A stretch of 64,000 bases of DNA from Candidatus Omnitrophota bacterium (lineage in GTDB: Bacteria > Omnitrophota > Omnitrophia > Omnitrophales > Aquincolibacteriaceae), in the NCBI GenBank assembly GCA_030698625.1, contig JAUYMS010000033.1, positions 1 to 64,000 on the forward strand, written 5' to 3'. Numbering within the stretch: position 1 is the stretch's first letter; each line of letters opens with the position of its first letter. The notes beneath the pieces were generated by a model, which did not search any database, was not told the origin of the DNA, and saw only the letters and a program-made list of their open reading frames with translations. The position numbers and the translations under genes are program-made. Of this stretch, positions 36,267 to 46,021 are shown one piece after another.

Positions 36267-37976
36267 TTAGCTGGCGCCGGAGGTACGGCCGTTTCCGAAC
36301 TTCTGTCCCGGGGGCGGCGGTGCCGTCTCGGAGTTCCCCAGCGTTCTCGCGATGATGGTCCCGCCGGAGTTCTTGATAATGACTTCGTTGACAGCCAGGA
36401 CAGCGATGTCGACAAGGCCGGCACCTTCGACTACTTCGGCATTTCTATTTCCGAAACCCACCAGGATATCCGCCGTACAAGAGCTGCAAGGCCCGCCTGA
36501 ATTGTTGGTGACTCCCTGGAAATCAAATCCGGCAACGTCACCCGGAGGCTGCGTCGCAAAGGAAATAGTCCCAAGAGAAAACTCAAAATTTCCGATGTCC
36601 GTCGTGCCGTTATCTACGACACGAGAATTTCCTCCGCCCACTTGTTGAGCGCTGAAATTAACGTCAATCTGGAAGTTGTACTGCGTCGGATTCGTCGTAT
36701 TCAGAGAGACATTGTTGACTTTGAAGTTGATCGTCCCCTCCGCCGACGATATGCTTCGCAGCTGTCCGAACTTCGCCGCCTCGTCGGGAATCCCGCCCTC
36801 CAGAAGTTTGAATTGGGTAAAAAATTCGAGGAGGCCTTCAAAGAACTCAAAACCTTCAAAGAAGTCTCCGTTAAAAAAAAAGTCGAAGCCGCCCTCGAAG
36901 CCAAATTCTCCTCCGAAGTGGTCACCCTCAAAACCGAATTCACCGCCTGCAAACCCATCCTGAAAGCCGCCCCCAAATCCGCCGCCGAAGGTACCCCCGG
37001 GGCCAAAGGGTGCAGGTCCGCCGGGTTGTGCAAACGTTCCCTGCTGAGTAAAACCCCCGGGAGCTTGCGGCCCGCCCGGGCCGCCTGGACCACCCGGACC
37101 CTGCGGTCCTCTTGGCCCTCCAGGGCCTTGCGGACTTCCGGGACCGCCCGGCCCGCCCGGCCCGCCCGGGCCGCCTGGGCCGCCTGGGCCCTTGTTGCCA
37201 GGCTTACCGTCAGGACCGCCGCTGCCGGGCCCGCCTTCTTCATCGCCTTTACCCTGGTCCGCGGGCACCCCAAATATTCCTTCTAAGTGAGCAATGATCG
37301 CATCGCCTCGAAACGCGGCTGTCGGCCGCTGCCCGGCGCCGGGAATCTCTGAGGCAAAACCCGAACGGGTCACATGCGTGGTTGCAACGGCGGTTCCGAC
37401 GTCATTCCTCAAAATAAAGCTCCCGACATTGGCGCCGGCAGAGTTTCGCGGACCCGGGCCGAGCAGCACGGCCGTCGATTTCATACCTTCGACAACACCC
37501 GTCACCATCGTTCCGCGTATGCCCATCGTGCCTGAGGGCAATTGCACGTTCATCTTTTCCGGATCTTTGGCCGCCACCTTCCCCGTCACAAAGCGAAAAA
37601 CTCCCTTAACAATGCGCGCCTGCACCTCGCCGTCACTCGTTTCCGGATCATAAACAAACTTATCGATAACCATACTGCTGTTAGGTCCGATGGTAAAAAC
37701 CGTTTCATCGGCCAAGAGGATTTGCAGTTGCCCCTTTTCATCCGTAGACACCACGTCCCCCAAATAGACCGGCGCACCGCTGGCCACGATGCGTCCGACC
37801 TGCCCCGTGTCTTTGATTTCAACAACACCTTTGACCCCCGCGACAACGCCGACGCGGGCCGGGTCTACGGACGGTTGGGGTGCAACCACGGCAACGATCG
37901 CAGGCCCTTCGGCTCGTGCCGGGCCCGAATAACATAAAACTATTGTGGCAGCTAAAAATAAGCAAATTGTTTTCAT
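36267..37976 (-). CDS. Exported FecR-domain protein with a collagen-like region
   Basis: A signal peptide ([18 protein letters not shown]) is followed by a FecR-type domain (residues 40-200) including [31 protein letters not shown] and GIRGT. Residues 245-320 are Gly-Pro-Gly-type collagen-like repeats, then a stretch rich in Gly and Phe (about residues 320-385). The last 190 residues are strand-rich and contain [10 protein letters not shown]. Start: the ATG at 37976 follows GGGAG with proper spacing. The 2-base gap after the upstream TPR-barrel gene implies one transcript. FecR usually senses at an outer-membrane receptor; here it may be a passenger or envelope protein. Confidence 0.78.
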   Translation of the reverse strand: MKTICLFLAATIVLCYSGPARAEGPAIVAVVAPQPSVDPARVGVVAGVKGVVEIKDTGQVGRIVASGAPVYLGDVVSTDEKGQLQILLADETVFTIGPNSSMVIDKFVYDPETSDGEVQARIVKGVFRFVTGKVAAKDPEKMNVQLPSGTMGIRGTMVTGVVEGMKSTAVLLGPGPRNSAGANVGSFILRNDVGTAVATTHVTRSGFASEIPGAGQRPTAAFRGDAIIAHLEGIFGVPADQGKGDEEGGPGSGGPDGKPGNKGPGGPGGPGGPGGPGGPGSPQGPGGPRGPQGPGGPGGPGGPQAPGGFTQQGTFAQPGGPAPFGPGGTFGGGFGGGFQDGFAGGEFGFEGDHFGGEFGFEGGFDFFFNGDFFEGFEFFEGLLEFFTQFKLLEGGIPDEAAKFGQLRSISSAEGTINFKVNNVSLNTTNPTQYNFQIDVNFSAQQVGGGNSRVVDNGTTDIGNFEFSLGTISFATQPPGDVAGFDFQGVTNNSGGPCSSCTADILVGFGNRNAEVVEGAGLVDIAVLAVNEVIIKNSGGTIIARTLGNSETAPPPPGQKFGNGRTSGAS

Positions 37977-37978
37977 AG

Positions 37979-39415
37979 TTAAAACTCCCAATTTTTTATG
38001 ACCAGGACCTGGTATTTATTGTTCCGGTAAGTGTTATTAGTAATAGTCGAAAGAACCCGGTTGTATTCATACGTCATAAGGACGGTGACATCGTGAAACA
38101 TCTTGGGCAGAAACTTGTCGAGGCGGAGCTTGTCGAGTTTAAAGGCCTTGAGCGGAGCCCCGTAAGTCACACGGGTCCGCAATCCTTTATCGCGGCGATA
38201 ACGGCTGGCCACGGTCGTGTCGACCTCGTCATAAAAATCAAATGTCGACGTCACTGAATTCAGCAGAAAATGGCCTTCCTTCAACACAACCAGTGTATTG
38301 ACGCCCATCTCAAAGGTTTTATATCCGTTGAATTCCTCTTCCGCGTCTTTGTCGGTGTAGGAAAGCGTTCCCGCGACACGGAAGTTCGGGAGCACAAAAT
38401 ATTGCGCCCCCGTGCTGACCTTCCATGCGGGGCCTTTGCGCTCCGTCGCCGAACCGCTCTCGGAGGTCTTGCGGTAGTCCTGCCGTTCCAGACTCGTAGC
38501 CGCATTAACCTTTAACCGATTAAAGACCGTTCCTTCTACCGTCACACCCCCCTTCTGGGATCGGAGAAACTCTTCACGCGAAACAAAGGTGTGACTAAAA
38601 TCCATCGCGGGCGTGATGGTTACCCGCCCGCCCTTCCAAATCCCGCCGAGGCTCCAAGCGAATGACTGGAGATCCAGGGAATCGGCCACTGTCTGTTCCT
38701 GCAGGAAATAGGTGCCTGAAGCGAAGATTTCATGTCCCGCCTGAAAACCGGGATCGTGATTCACGCTGATCGTCGTACTCGAAATCAGACTCGTATCGCG
38801 TCGCTTCTTGTTTGTCCCCGTCAAAGCAACGGGAACATCACCCGCAAGATTGACTTTTGAGGAAGCCGCGGAGTTGCGATTGTCGTCCATTTGATAGCCC
38901 ACATTTTGCCGAACCGAAAATCGGGTAAACCTTCGCCGCAACCGAATCTTATCCAGATAATCTTCGAGTTGAAGCCGGAGATCCTCAGGCATTTCCTGGT
39001 CGACGAGCGACTGCAGTTCGCGCTCGGCCTCGCTAAGATCATCGAGCCGGTAGAGCAACGCGGCATAAAAAAGCCTGACGCGCGGCAGATCCGGGTTCAG
39101 CATCAGAATGCGCTCCAAGGTCGCGGTCGCTCCCAACACATTGCCCTGGACCACCTGCTGTTTGGCATAACGGAAACTAAGGTCCATGTTATCCGGATCG
39201 CTCAGAACCTCTTCATAAGTCAGCCAGCGGAATCCGCGCAATTCCGACCTAAGTTTGACATCTTCTGCCAAATCCCCGGCCTCCGCCTGGGCGGCGACTT
39301 CACGTTTAACGACACCGACATCGCGATCTTCGTCAGCAGCGAATAGGGATTGCATGAAGGCGAGGGAGATAACGCAAAGGACAACGACGAACCCTAAATA
39401 CCGCGTTTTGATCAC
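37979..39415 (-). CDS. TPR plus outer-membrane barrel protein (Slam/DUF560-like layout)
   Basis: After a signal peptide ([20 protein letters not shown]) comes a helical TPR-like region (residues 60-160: [19 protein letters not shown]). The rest (residues 165-478) is strand-rich with alternating aromatic residues and ends in ...VIKNWEF, the Phe terminus expected of outer-membrane barrels. The arrangement equals that of surface-lipoprotein assembly modulators, but the length is at the short end. It is 2 bases before the FecR/collagen-like gene. That link suggests it helps export or display that protein, which is inference. Confidence 0.68.
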   Translation of the reverse strand: MIKTRYLGFVVVLCVISLAFMQSLFAADEDRDVGVVKREVAAQAEAGDLAEDVKLRSELRGFRWLTYEEVLSDPDNMDLSFRYAKQQVVQGNVLGATATLERILMLNPDLPRVRLFYAALLYRLDDLSEAERELQSLVDQEMPEDLRLQLEDYLDKIRLRRRFTRFSVRQNVGYQMDDNRNSAASSKVNLAGDVPVALTGTNKKRRDTSLISSTTISVNHDPGFQAGHEIFASGTYFLQEQTVADSLDLQSFAWSLGGIWKGGRVTITPAMDFSHTFVSREEFLRSQKGGVTVEGTVFNRLKVNAATSLERQDYRKTSESGSATERKGPAWKVSTGAQYFVLPNFRVAGTLSYTDKDAEEEFNGYKTFEMGVNTLVVLKEGHFLLNSVTSTFDFYDEVDTTVASRYRRDKGLRTRVTYGAPLKAFKLDKLRLDKFLPKMFHDVTVLMTYEYNRVLSTITNNTYRNNKYQVLVIKNWEF

Positions 39416-39522
39416 GGAGCCTCTTTGCGTTAAGGGGTGAATAAAGCATCAGTTTACCGATAAGGTCGACAATCTTCAATGTTTTTACGACCATTTGAAG
39501 GAGTGGGTTAATCATGGGAAAT

Positions 39523-41385
39523 TTATGCCGTATACCGCTGTGCGGCCATCGGGCGGCGGTCCTGAACATTATGAAAAACAATCTGCACTCGGGTTTCATC
39601 GCCTTCCAGCTTAATGAGGCTGGAGCTCGCCTCCACGGTGTGCAGGTGTTGATCTTTAGAGATGACATTAATCTTGTAGTTAGGCCGCTGCCAACCTAAG
39701 ACAACGTAGGTGAACTCGTGTATGATACGGGCTACCGAATCCGGAGCAACAATCCCAAATTTGGTGAAGTGCTTTCCCGTAAGCTCCTCAGACGGATAGC
39801 CCAGGGCCTCTTCGCCGGCCCGATTGACGCTCTGAATATATCCATGACGATCCAAAGTCAAAATGGGTTCTTGCGAGGTGTACACCAAATTGAAGTAATT
39901 CCGGGAATTTTCACGAAGCGCCGCTTCCGCCTGCTTGTGGGTCGTAATATCCCGCGTCACACCGAGAATACCGGTCGGTTTTTCATCGACACCTCGGAGA
40001 AAGGTTATCTTAACTTCCGTGCAGACCGTGTTGCCGTCCAGTTTCTTATACTCAAGTTCCAGAGTGCGGGAGGCAAAACGGTCGCCCCGTTTTTGCTTTT
40101 CTACGATCAACTCTTCGGCAAGCGTTTCCGTGACAATCCTGGCCGACGGAGGCATGAGGATGTCTTCAAAAGGACGGCCCAAAAGCTGTTGATTCTTATA
40201 GCCGCAAAGCTTACTGATGGATGCGCTCACATATGTGAAGCAGAGATTCAGATCGGTGGTCCAAATGACGTCCGTGATATTTTCGGCAAGCAGCCGGTAT
40301 CGCCTTTCACTGTCGATGAGATCTTTTTCGGCCTGCCGTTTTGCGGTGACGTCTTTGAGCACGCAGAGTGCCGCGACGGCGTTCCCCGCGTCATCGCGCA
40401 TCACCGTATAGGCCATGTCGAGCAATAGCTCCTCGCCCGAATCTGTTTTGTAGACAATCTCATAGCTCTGCTGTTTCCCGCTCCAGAGCAGCCAAGCAAG
40501 TTTGTCCCTGCGAAAAAAGTCCGACCCCAAAACGGAAGCGGGCTTACCGACAAGGGTGTCCTCAGTGTGGGAAAACAGAGTGCATGCGGTCTTATTGACG
40601 AGGCGGATCATACCGTCACGGTCGATCACCAAAAGGGCATCACTGATTGTCCTTAAAATGTGCTCGGCCGCAAAAGAGGGCGTGATATCCACCAAACGGT
40701 AACGCCAAATGGCCACCCCGACAATAATCAGAAATAGCGAGACCGGTACGTAGCCAATCGGATAGCACGGTATACCGTAGGCGGGCAAAAAATCGATGGC
40801 CCCGAGATACCCAATAGCAAAAGCCGCCAAAAAAAAGCGAAGCCGTATTTTCTTGGTCTCAGAGTAGGCTTCCTGATGCGCCGCCCAATAGATCCGAAGA
40901 CTCACAAGCATAACCACGCACAAGTAAGTGAGATAACCCAGGCTCAAATGTCCGTAATTTCCGTAATAGCCCCAGGAAAACTTGTAAACGCCCTCGACGA
41001 ACCAGTTTGTCTTCACGACAGCGGCGGCAAAAGCCAGGGATATGAAAACGGTAAAGAAAACCAGGCCACGGTAACGGCGAAGTTTTTCGACTACGGCCAA
41101 AGTGAAAATATAAACCGCGGCGGGAATGACACTCACCGCCACACTGGCGACCCGTACCCATAACGTTGAGAGAGCTTCGGTTTTGGCGGAAAGGATGCCG
41201 TAGTAGCTGATGAGCCACACAGAACATGCGGCTGTAAGTGCCAGGAATGCGAAACTGACAACCGAACCCCGTTCTCTTAAAAGTACCGCCAGCCCCAAGG
41301 CCAGCATAAACAGACCGACGGCGGCCGGAGGAAAGGCATGCAGATTCCGCACGTAGTTTACGGCATCAAAAAGAGGTGAGTTCAT
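39523..41385 (-). CDS. 7TM sensor with three PAS domains and no kinase domain
   Basis: Seven membrane helices fill residues 20-230, as in histidine kinases with a 7TM input module. Three PAS domains follow: near 245-365 (ALLVIDRDGMIRLVNK), 370-500 (DVIWTTDLNLCFTYVSASI) and 500-610 (PILTLDRHGYIQSVNRAGEE). The protein then ends after VQIVFHNVQDRRPMAAQ. No HisKA, HATPase or GGDEF part is found downstream in any frame. So it is either a truncated kinase or a partner that signals by contact. Confidence 0.8.
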   Translation of the reverse strand: MNSPLFDAVNYVRNLHAFPPAAVGLFMLALGLAVLLRERGSVVSFAFLALTAACSVWLISYYGILSAKTEALSTLWVRVASVAVSVIPAAVYIFTLAVVEKLRRYRGLVFFTVFISLAFAAAVVKTNWFVEGVYKFSWGYYGNYGHLSLGYLTYLCVVMLVSLRIYWAAHQEAYSETKKIRLRFFLAAFAIGYLGAIDFLPAYGIPCYPIGYVPVSLFLIIVGVAIWRYRLVDITPSFAAEHILRTISDALLVIDRDGMIRLVNKTACTLFSHTEDTLVGKPASVLGSDFFRRDKLAWLLWSGKQQSYEIVYKTDSGEELLLDMAYTVMRDDAGNAVAALCVLKDVTAKRQAEKDLIDSERRYRLLAENITDVIWTTDLNLCFTYVSASISKLCGYKNQQLLGRPFEDILMPPSARIVTETLAEELIVEKQKRGDRFASRTLELEYKKLDGNTVCTEVKITFLRGVDEKPTGILGVTRDITTHKQAEAALRENSRNYFNLVYTSQEPILTLDRHGYIQSVNRAGEEALGYPSEELTGKHFTKFGIVAPDSVARIIHEFTYVVLGWQRPNYKINVISKDQHLHTVEASSSLIKLEGDETRVQIVFHNVQDRRPMAAQRYTA

Positions 41386-41507
41386 TTCACGCCTGATGCA
41401 TGGGTTAATGCCGGTCGTAAAAGGTTGCGGTTTATATACTTAAGCTAAAGTATACACGACGGTGATCCGTTACCGCAAATCCCCACAACCTATTTCATAG
41501 TAATGAG

Positions 41508-43589
41508 TTAAGGCTTAGGGGTTGGACGCCCGCTTTTTCGAAGCCTCAGGCCATCCAGCAGAAAGGCGTAATCGAAGGCAATTTCTCGAAGGTAGTCATA
41601 GCGTCCTGAGGCACCGCCGTGACCGGCGCCCATATTCATTTTGAGAAGCAGGATCTTATCGTCACGCTGTACTTCACGCAGTTTTGCGGTCCACTTCGCC
41701 GGCTCCCAATATTGAACCCGCGGGTCATTGAGACCGCCGGTTATGAGCATGTGCGGATATCTCTGGTCCGTGACGTTGTCATACGGAGAATAAGAGCGCA
41801 TGTATGAAAAATATTTCTTCTTTTCCGGGTTCCCCCATTCTTCATATTCGGGGATTGTCAGAGGCAGTTTTTTGTCGAGCATTGTGTTCATAATATCGAC
41901 GAACGGCACCTTCGCAATGACCGCATAAAAAAGATCGGGGCGCTTATTGATGACGGCACCCATGAGCAGGCCTCCGGCACTTCCTCCATAAATCACGAGT
42001 TTGTCCCGCGCGGTATACTTGCTCTGAATTACATGCTCGGCAGACGCTATAAAATCCTCGAAAGTGTTTTTCTTCTTCAGGAGTTTGCCGTCTTCATACC
42101 AAACCCGGCCCAGATCCCCGCCCCCTCGGATGTGAGCGATTGCATAAATGAATCCGCGATTGAGCAGGCTGATGCGGTGCGAGGAAAATTCGGGGTCGAT
42201 ACTGATCCCGTATGAGCCATACCCATAAAGCAGAAGCGGATTTGTACCGTCGCGTTTCATCCCTCGGCGATAAACCAGGGATATAGGAATCGCGGTTCCG
42301 TCATGCGATTTCGCAAATACCCGCTCACACTTGTAGTTTGTCGGTTTGTATCCGCCCAGTACGGGCATCTGCTTCTTCAGAAAACGCCGCCGCGTCTTCA
42401 TGTCGTATTCGTAGACCGAAGTCGGGGTCACAAGCGAGTTGTACGCGAAGCGCAGGCGCCGCGAATTAAATTCGGGGTTCTGACCGCCCCAGACCGTATA
42501 GACCGGCTCGGGGAATTTTATGCGGTGGCTTCGGCCGCCCTTCAGAGCCATGATTCGGATATGCGCCAATCCCTTTTCACGCTCATAGAGCACGAGATAG
42601 TCGGCGAAGACGTCGAAATCCTCAAGTTTAACGTCAATCCTGTGGCCGATGACTTCCCGCCACCATTTCCTGCCGGGGCTCGGGACCGGAGCACGCATCA
42701 GCCGAAAGCTTTTGGCGTGGTCGTTCGTTACGATGTAAAACCATTTGCCGTGATGCTCCACGGAATACTCCACTGCGTGTCGGCGCCGCTCCACCATTTT
42801 AAAGCGGCCGGCCGGTTCTGTTGCCGGCAAAAATAACACTTCCGAAGAAGTACGCGAACCGGTTTCGATGAGTAAAAACTTTCTACTCTTGGTCTTCGAG
42901 ATTGAGAGAAAAAAAGCGTCATCAGTCTCGTGATAGACCAGGCAGTCTTGGGCCGGCGAACTGTTTATGCGGTGGCGAAACAGCTTAAAGGGGCGGCTCG
43001 CGGGATCAAGCATGACATAAAAAAGCGTCTCCCCGTCTTCAGCCCAGACGACGTTTGTCCCGATGCCCGTGATCTCGTCCGGCAGCAGCTTACCGGTCTT
43101 CAGATCTTTGATCCTTAACGTATAAGTCTCGTTCCCGTTCGTGTCGATCGCGTAAGCCAGGTAGCGGTGGTCCGGGCTAACCGTGCAGGCGCCCAATTGA
43201 AAGTAACTGTGGCCGCGGGCCATTCGGTTTACGTCGAGAAAAACCTCCTCGGGCCCCGTTACTGAGGACTTCCTGCGGCACTGAATCGTATATTGTTTCC
43301 CCTTCTTCGTGCGGTAATAGTAATAATATTTATCAATCTTCACCGGAACCGAGCAGTCCGTTTCCTTAATGCGGCCCACCATCTCCCGGTAAAGCTTCTT
43401 CTGCGTCGCTTCGGTCGGCTTCATCACGGCGTCAGTGTAAGCGTTCTCAGCTTTGAGGTAAGACAGGACTTTCGGATGCTTCCGCTCGCGCATCCAGTTA
43501 TAATCGTCATGCAGGACATGACCGTGCCTGCGGGTTTTGTGGGGGATTTTGGGTGCGCGGGGCCGCTTGAGCTTTTTGGGCGGCGGCAT
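41508..43589 (-). CDS. ptrB: Oligopeptidase B (prolyl oligopeptidase family S9A)
   Basis: A 693-residue serine peptidase. The N-terminal two thirds are a seven-bladed propeller gate starting with HGHVLHDDYNWMRERKHP. The C-terminal alpha/beta hydrolase holds Ser in YGGSAGGLLMG, Asp in GGLNDPRVQYWEP and His in GAGHGG. This family cuts short peptides after Lys/Arg. No signal peptide is seen, so it is cytoplasmic. It starts just before the receiver-GGDEF gene ends (2-base gap), so the two might be on one transcript. Confidence 0.93.
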   Translation of the reverse strand: MPPPKKLKRPRAPKIPHKTRRHGHVLHDDYNWMRERKHPKVLSYLKAENAYTDAVMKPTEATQKKLYREMVGRIKETDCSVPVKIDKYYYYYRTKKGKQYTIQCRRKSSVTGPEEVFLDVNRMARGHSYFQLGACTVSPDHRYLAYAIDTNGNETYTLRIKDLKTGKLLPDEITGIGTNVVWAEDGETLFYVMLDPASRPFKLFRHRINSSPAQDCLVYHETDDAFFLSISKTKSRKFLLIETGSRTSSEVLFLPATEPAGRFKMVERRRHAVEYSVEHHGKWFYIVTNDHAKSFRLMRAPVPSPGRKWWREVIGHRIDVKLEDFDVFADYLVLYEREKGLAHIRIMALKGGRSHRIKFPEPVYTVWGGQNPEFNSRRLRFAYNSLVTPTSVYEYDMKTRRRFLKKQMPVLGGYKPTNYKCERVFAKSHDGTAIPISLVYRRGMKRDGTNPLLLYGYGSYGISIDPEFSSHRISLLNRGFIYAIAHIRGGGDLGRVWYEDGKLLKKKNTFEDFIASAEHVIQSKYTARDKLVIYGGSAGGLLMGAVINKRPDLFYAVIAKVPFVDIMNTMLDKKLPLTIPEYEEWGNPEKKKYFSYMRSYSPYDNVTDQRYPHMLITGGLNDPRVQYWEPAKWTAKLREVQRDDKILLLKMNMGAGHGGASGRYDYLREIAFDYAFLLDGLRLRKSGRPTPKP

Positions 43590-43591
43590 TC

Positions 43592-44503
43592 TCAGATCTT
43601 CAAACGGCTTTGCTTATTGACGGCCAAATCGCCGGTTCCCTGTTCGAGGAGCTGCTCAAAGGCAGTCACGTGGTGGTAATCATAACAGGCAACGCCGGTC
43701 GTTAGTGAAACTTGAAAAGGGGAGCGTTCCTGAGCATTGAAGTTCCTTAAATTACCCCGTAATCGCTCGAGGATCCTCTCGGCGTTTTCGTACTCCGCTT
43801 CAACGGCCAGCACGGCAAAAGCACTGGCTTCGATTCTCGCCATAATATCGGATTCACGAAATGTCCCTTTAATAAGTTTCGACATACTCACCAGCGTCAT
43901 ATCACCCTGTTCGTAACCAAACTGGTCATTGATCTTCCCAAGGCCGTTGATATCCGCCAGGATCAGAAGCAGCCCCTTCTTGCGGCGCCTTGCCAGCTTC
44001 AACTGCTGCTCCGCCAAGATCTCGAGCCCGCGCCGGTTATAAAGGCGCGTCAACCCGTCGAACAGCGCGAGGCTTTTAATCTCTTCGCGCAAATGCTGCC
44101 GCTCATAGGCATAACGAATCACCCTCGAACAAATACGGCTGTCCAACCCCTCCTTGTCCAAATAGTCCATTGCCCCTTGTCTGAGGGCATCTGTGCCTGT
44201 TTTTTCATCAGCCTTGCTTTTCAAAACCACAACAGGCACATCAGGAAAGCGGTCGCTCAAAAGCTTAAGGGCCTCTCCACTCCTATCGCCGTCGGCACTC
44301 ATACTGAGCAGCACAACGTCTACGGCTCCCCGCTGCAAAACCGTGATACCCGCCTCTGCGCTTTTTGCCAAGTGCACTAGAAATTGAGGCGCCGTCTCAC
44401 GGGCAAGGACGCTCTCGATCTTGACCGCCTCGGAATGGTCGTTGCTTATAATGAGTGTGCGAATCGAGTCTGGGGCAACGGGTGATTGATTTGAAGGATT
44501 CAT
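43592..44503 (-). CDS. Receiver plus GGDEF protein with both active sites degenerate
   Basis: Residues 15-125 form a receiver fold, but the phospho-acceptor Asp is replaced by Ser in VDVVLLSMSADGDRSG. Residues 145-300 form a GGDEF domain, DGLTRLYNRRGLE with a substrate-side NDQFGYEQGDMTL, but the signature loop reads RIEASAF in place of (G/S)GDEF. So it is unlikely to make c-di-GMP or to be phosphorylated normally. It could act as a binding protein. The start overlaps the end of the methyltransferase gene by 4 bases, indicating coupling. Confidence 0.85.
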   Translation of the reverse strand: MNPSNQSPVAPDSIRTLIISNDHSEAVKIESVLARETAPQFLVHLAKSAEAGITVLQRGAVDVVLLSMSADGDRSGEALKLLSDRFPDVPVVVLKSKADEKTGTDALRQGAMDYLDKEGLDSRICSRVIRYAYERQHLREEIKSLALFDGLTRLYNRRGLEILAEQQLKLARRRKKGLLLILADINGLGKINDQFGYEQGDMTLVSMSKLIKGTFRESDIMARIEASAFAVLAVEAEYENAERILERLRGNLRNFNAQERSPFQVSLTTGVACYDYHHVTAFEQLLEQGTGDLAVNKQSRLKI

Positions 44504-45348
44504 ACGTTTACCTTGAAACCCCGGATTAACCAGTAAGGGAGAACGGGATAAGACTCACAGATCATGCCTTTTAGAAGCTTGTGCTTTCTGATTTGCTGAA
44601 GGATAAAGTTAATTTCCGACACCTTGTAGGCCCGTCGTATGCTTTTGACACCGTCGGTCACGATGAGAGGGTGCCCGCCAAAGAGCGTTCCGAGAATGCG
44701 GACCAACGGGGGTCCGTAAGAACGCCTATCGAAGTCGACAAGGAGCCAGCCTCGACGGGCGACCCTGTGCGTCTGCGATAGAAATGAGGCAACGCGCCCG
44801 GCAGTACGCAGATGGTGCACCATATAGCTTGAGACTACGATATCAAAACTGTTGTCGCTGAATCTGTGCAGTTGAGAAGCATCTGCCTGCTGCAAGGTCA
44901 CGGGCACTCCCTGCTTGTCTAAGTGCGCCTTGGTCCGGCAGATAAACTCCGGAGAGAGATCAATGCCGTGTAAATCCACCGGCCGCTTCTTCTTCTTCGC
45001 CCACCGGTGAATAGCGCGCAATAACCCGCCGCCGCCGGCGCCGACGTCAAGAATCTTTAAGGGCGCCTTCGGATCGGAAAGCTTGAATCCCCGGATGAGC
45101 CGCTCAATTTCGCGAAGGAAAATGGCGTGATAGCCCGACCGGTCATTCAGGCGGCTCAGAGACTGTACCAACTGCCATCGCTGATCGGGATCGAGATCCG
45201 AGCCCTCCAGAAATTCTTCCTCGTCCTTGTAGATCAGACGGTCCAGGGAATAGCGAAGACGCCGCTCTACGGAGCGGATACGCGCCGCATAGGCATCGCT
45301 TAAATGCTTTTGAAAGCTCTCATCAATTTTACGTTCAAATGTCTGCAT
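44500..45348 (-). CDS. Class I SAM-dependent methyltransferase
   Basis: A 282-residue protein with motif I as ILDVGAGGGGLLRAIH, motif II as HGIDLSPE and motif IV as IVVSSYMVHHL. The first 80 residues are helical and charged, and a C-terminal stretch ends at PVLPYWLIRGFKV. Substrate is unknown. It sits head-to-head with the LexA/UmuD-like gene across an 80-base region rich in palindromes, so it may share its control. It is followed by the degenerate receiver-GGDEF gene. Confidence 0.8.
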   Translation of the reverse strand: MQTFERKIDESFQKHLSDAYAARIRSVERRLRYSLDRLIYKDEEEFLEGSDLDPDQRWQLVQSLSRLNDRSGYHAIFLREIERLIRGFKLSDPKAPLKILDVGAGGGGLLRAIHRWAKKKKRPVDLHGIDLSPEFICRTKAHLDKQGVPVTLQQADASQLHRFSDNSFDIVVSSYMVHHLRTAGRVASFLSQTHRVARRGWLLVDFDRRSYGPPLVRILGTLFGGHPLIVTDGVKSIRRAYKVSEINFILQQIRKHKLLKGMICESYPVLPYWLIRGFKVNV

Positions 45349-45359
45349 AGTCGGGAATA

Positions 45360-45379
45360 TTAGACGAGTTAACGTCTAA
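45360..45379. promoter_or_regulatory. Palindrome TTAGACG-N6-CGTCTAA between divergent genes
   Basis: Seven-base arms surround AGTTAA. A second inverted element, AAAGAC-GA-GTCTTT, follows immediately at 45378-45391. They lie in the 79-base gap between the methyltransferase and the LexA-like gene and could bind a regulator of either. They have no T-run in the correct place for a terminator. Confidence 0.45.
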
Positions 45380-45392
45380 AGACGAGTCTTTC

Positions 45393-45421
45393 TTGACAGG
45401 TGAACGATCGTTCACTATACT
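45393..45421 (+). promoter_or_regulatory. Promoter with LexA-type operator filling its spacer
   Basis: A consensus -35 TTGACA (45393-45398) and -10 TATACT (45416-45421) are spaced by 17 bases. The spacer holds the perfect 16-bp palindrome GTGAACGATCGTTCAC (45400-45415). Its core GAAC-N4-GTTC matches the LexA box of Gram-positive-type SOS systems. The likely start point lies at the ATG of the LexA-like gene (45428), so the mRNA may be leaderless. Confidence 0.88.
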
Positions 45422-45427
45422 GGTTTT

Positions 45428-46021
45428 ATGACCCCAGCAATCACACGTTACAAGAATTATCAGGAGCATCTGCGGCGTTTTTACCAAACCCACAAGCGCA
45501 TCCCTTCTTACTCTGAAATGGCCGCCCTCTTCTCCTTTCGCTCCAAAAATGCCGTAGCCAAACTGGTCAAAAAATTTATTACCCATGACCTTTTGACAAA
45601 AAACCGTTTCGGGCATCTCACCCCGGGTCGTCGTATGGCGCAGACGAAAGTTTTGGGGACCGTTCAAGCCGGGTTTCCTTCCCCGGCAGAAGAGGAACTC
45701 ATCGACACCCTTTCTCTCGATGAATTTCTTATACGGAGACCGGAAGCCAGCTACCTCCTCAAGGTTTCGGGCGACTCCATGATTGATGCCGGCATTCACC
45801 CCGGCGATATGGTCATTGTCGAACGGGGTCATCCCGTAAAGAACGGTGATATTGTTGTCGTTCAAGCCGACGGCGAATGGACCATGAAATACTATCATAA
45901 GAAGGGCAAAGATGTTTTTCTAAAAGCCGCCAACCGCCGCTACCCTATTTTTAAACCCCGCCAGGAGCTGGTGGTCGGCGGAGTTGTCGTCGCCTGTATC
46001 CGGAAATATGTCTCAAAATAA
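45428..46021 (+). CDS. LexA/UmuD-like self-cleaving repressor
   Basis: Residues 1-65 form a winged helix similar to LexA (IPSYSEMAALFSFRSKNAVA) and the rest an S24 peptidase. The Ala81-Gly82 pair in VQAG is the cleavage site, Ser117 (GDSM) the nucleophile and Lys154 (WTMKYY) the base. RecA-dependent self-cleavage would relieve the operator in its own promoter. Its end overlaps the polymerase gene, so it could also act as a UmuD-like partner. No ribosome site is visible before its ATG, in line with a leaderless message. Confidence 0.9.
   Translation: MTPAITRYKNYQEHLRRFYQTHKRIPSYSEMAALFSFRSKNAVAKLVKKFITHDLLTKNRFGHLTPGRRMAQTKVLGTVQAGFPSPAEEELIDTLSLDEFLIRRPEASYLLKVSGDSMIDAGIHPGDMVIVERGHPVKNGDIVVVQADGEWTMKYYHKKGKDVFLKAANRRYPIFKPRQELVVGGVVVACIRKYVSK

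Noticed and set aside
37000-37260. Tandem GC-rich units considered as a CRISPR or minisatellite
   Set aside because: Units are codon-sized Gly/Pro repeats in frame with the FecR gene, without spacers. I see no CRISPR array anywhere in the window.
36642-37286. Frames rich in Arg/Ala/Thr opposite the collagen-like repeat
   Set aside because: They only read the Gly-Pro-Gly repeat in other frames and strands; base bias explains them.
45360-45391. Palindromes before the LexA-like gene as Rho-independent terminators
   Set aside because: No T-run follows the stems and they lie between divergent starts.
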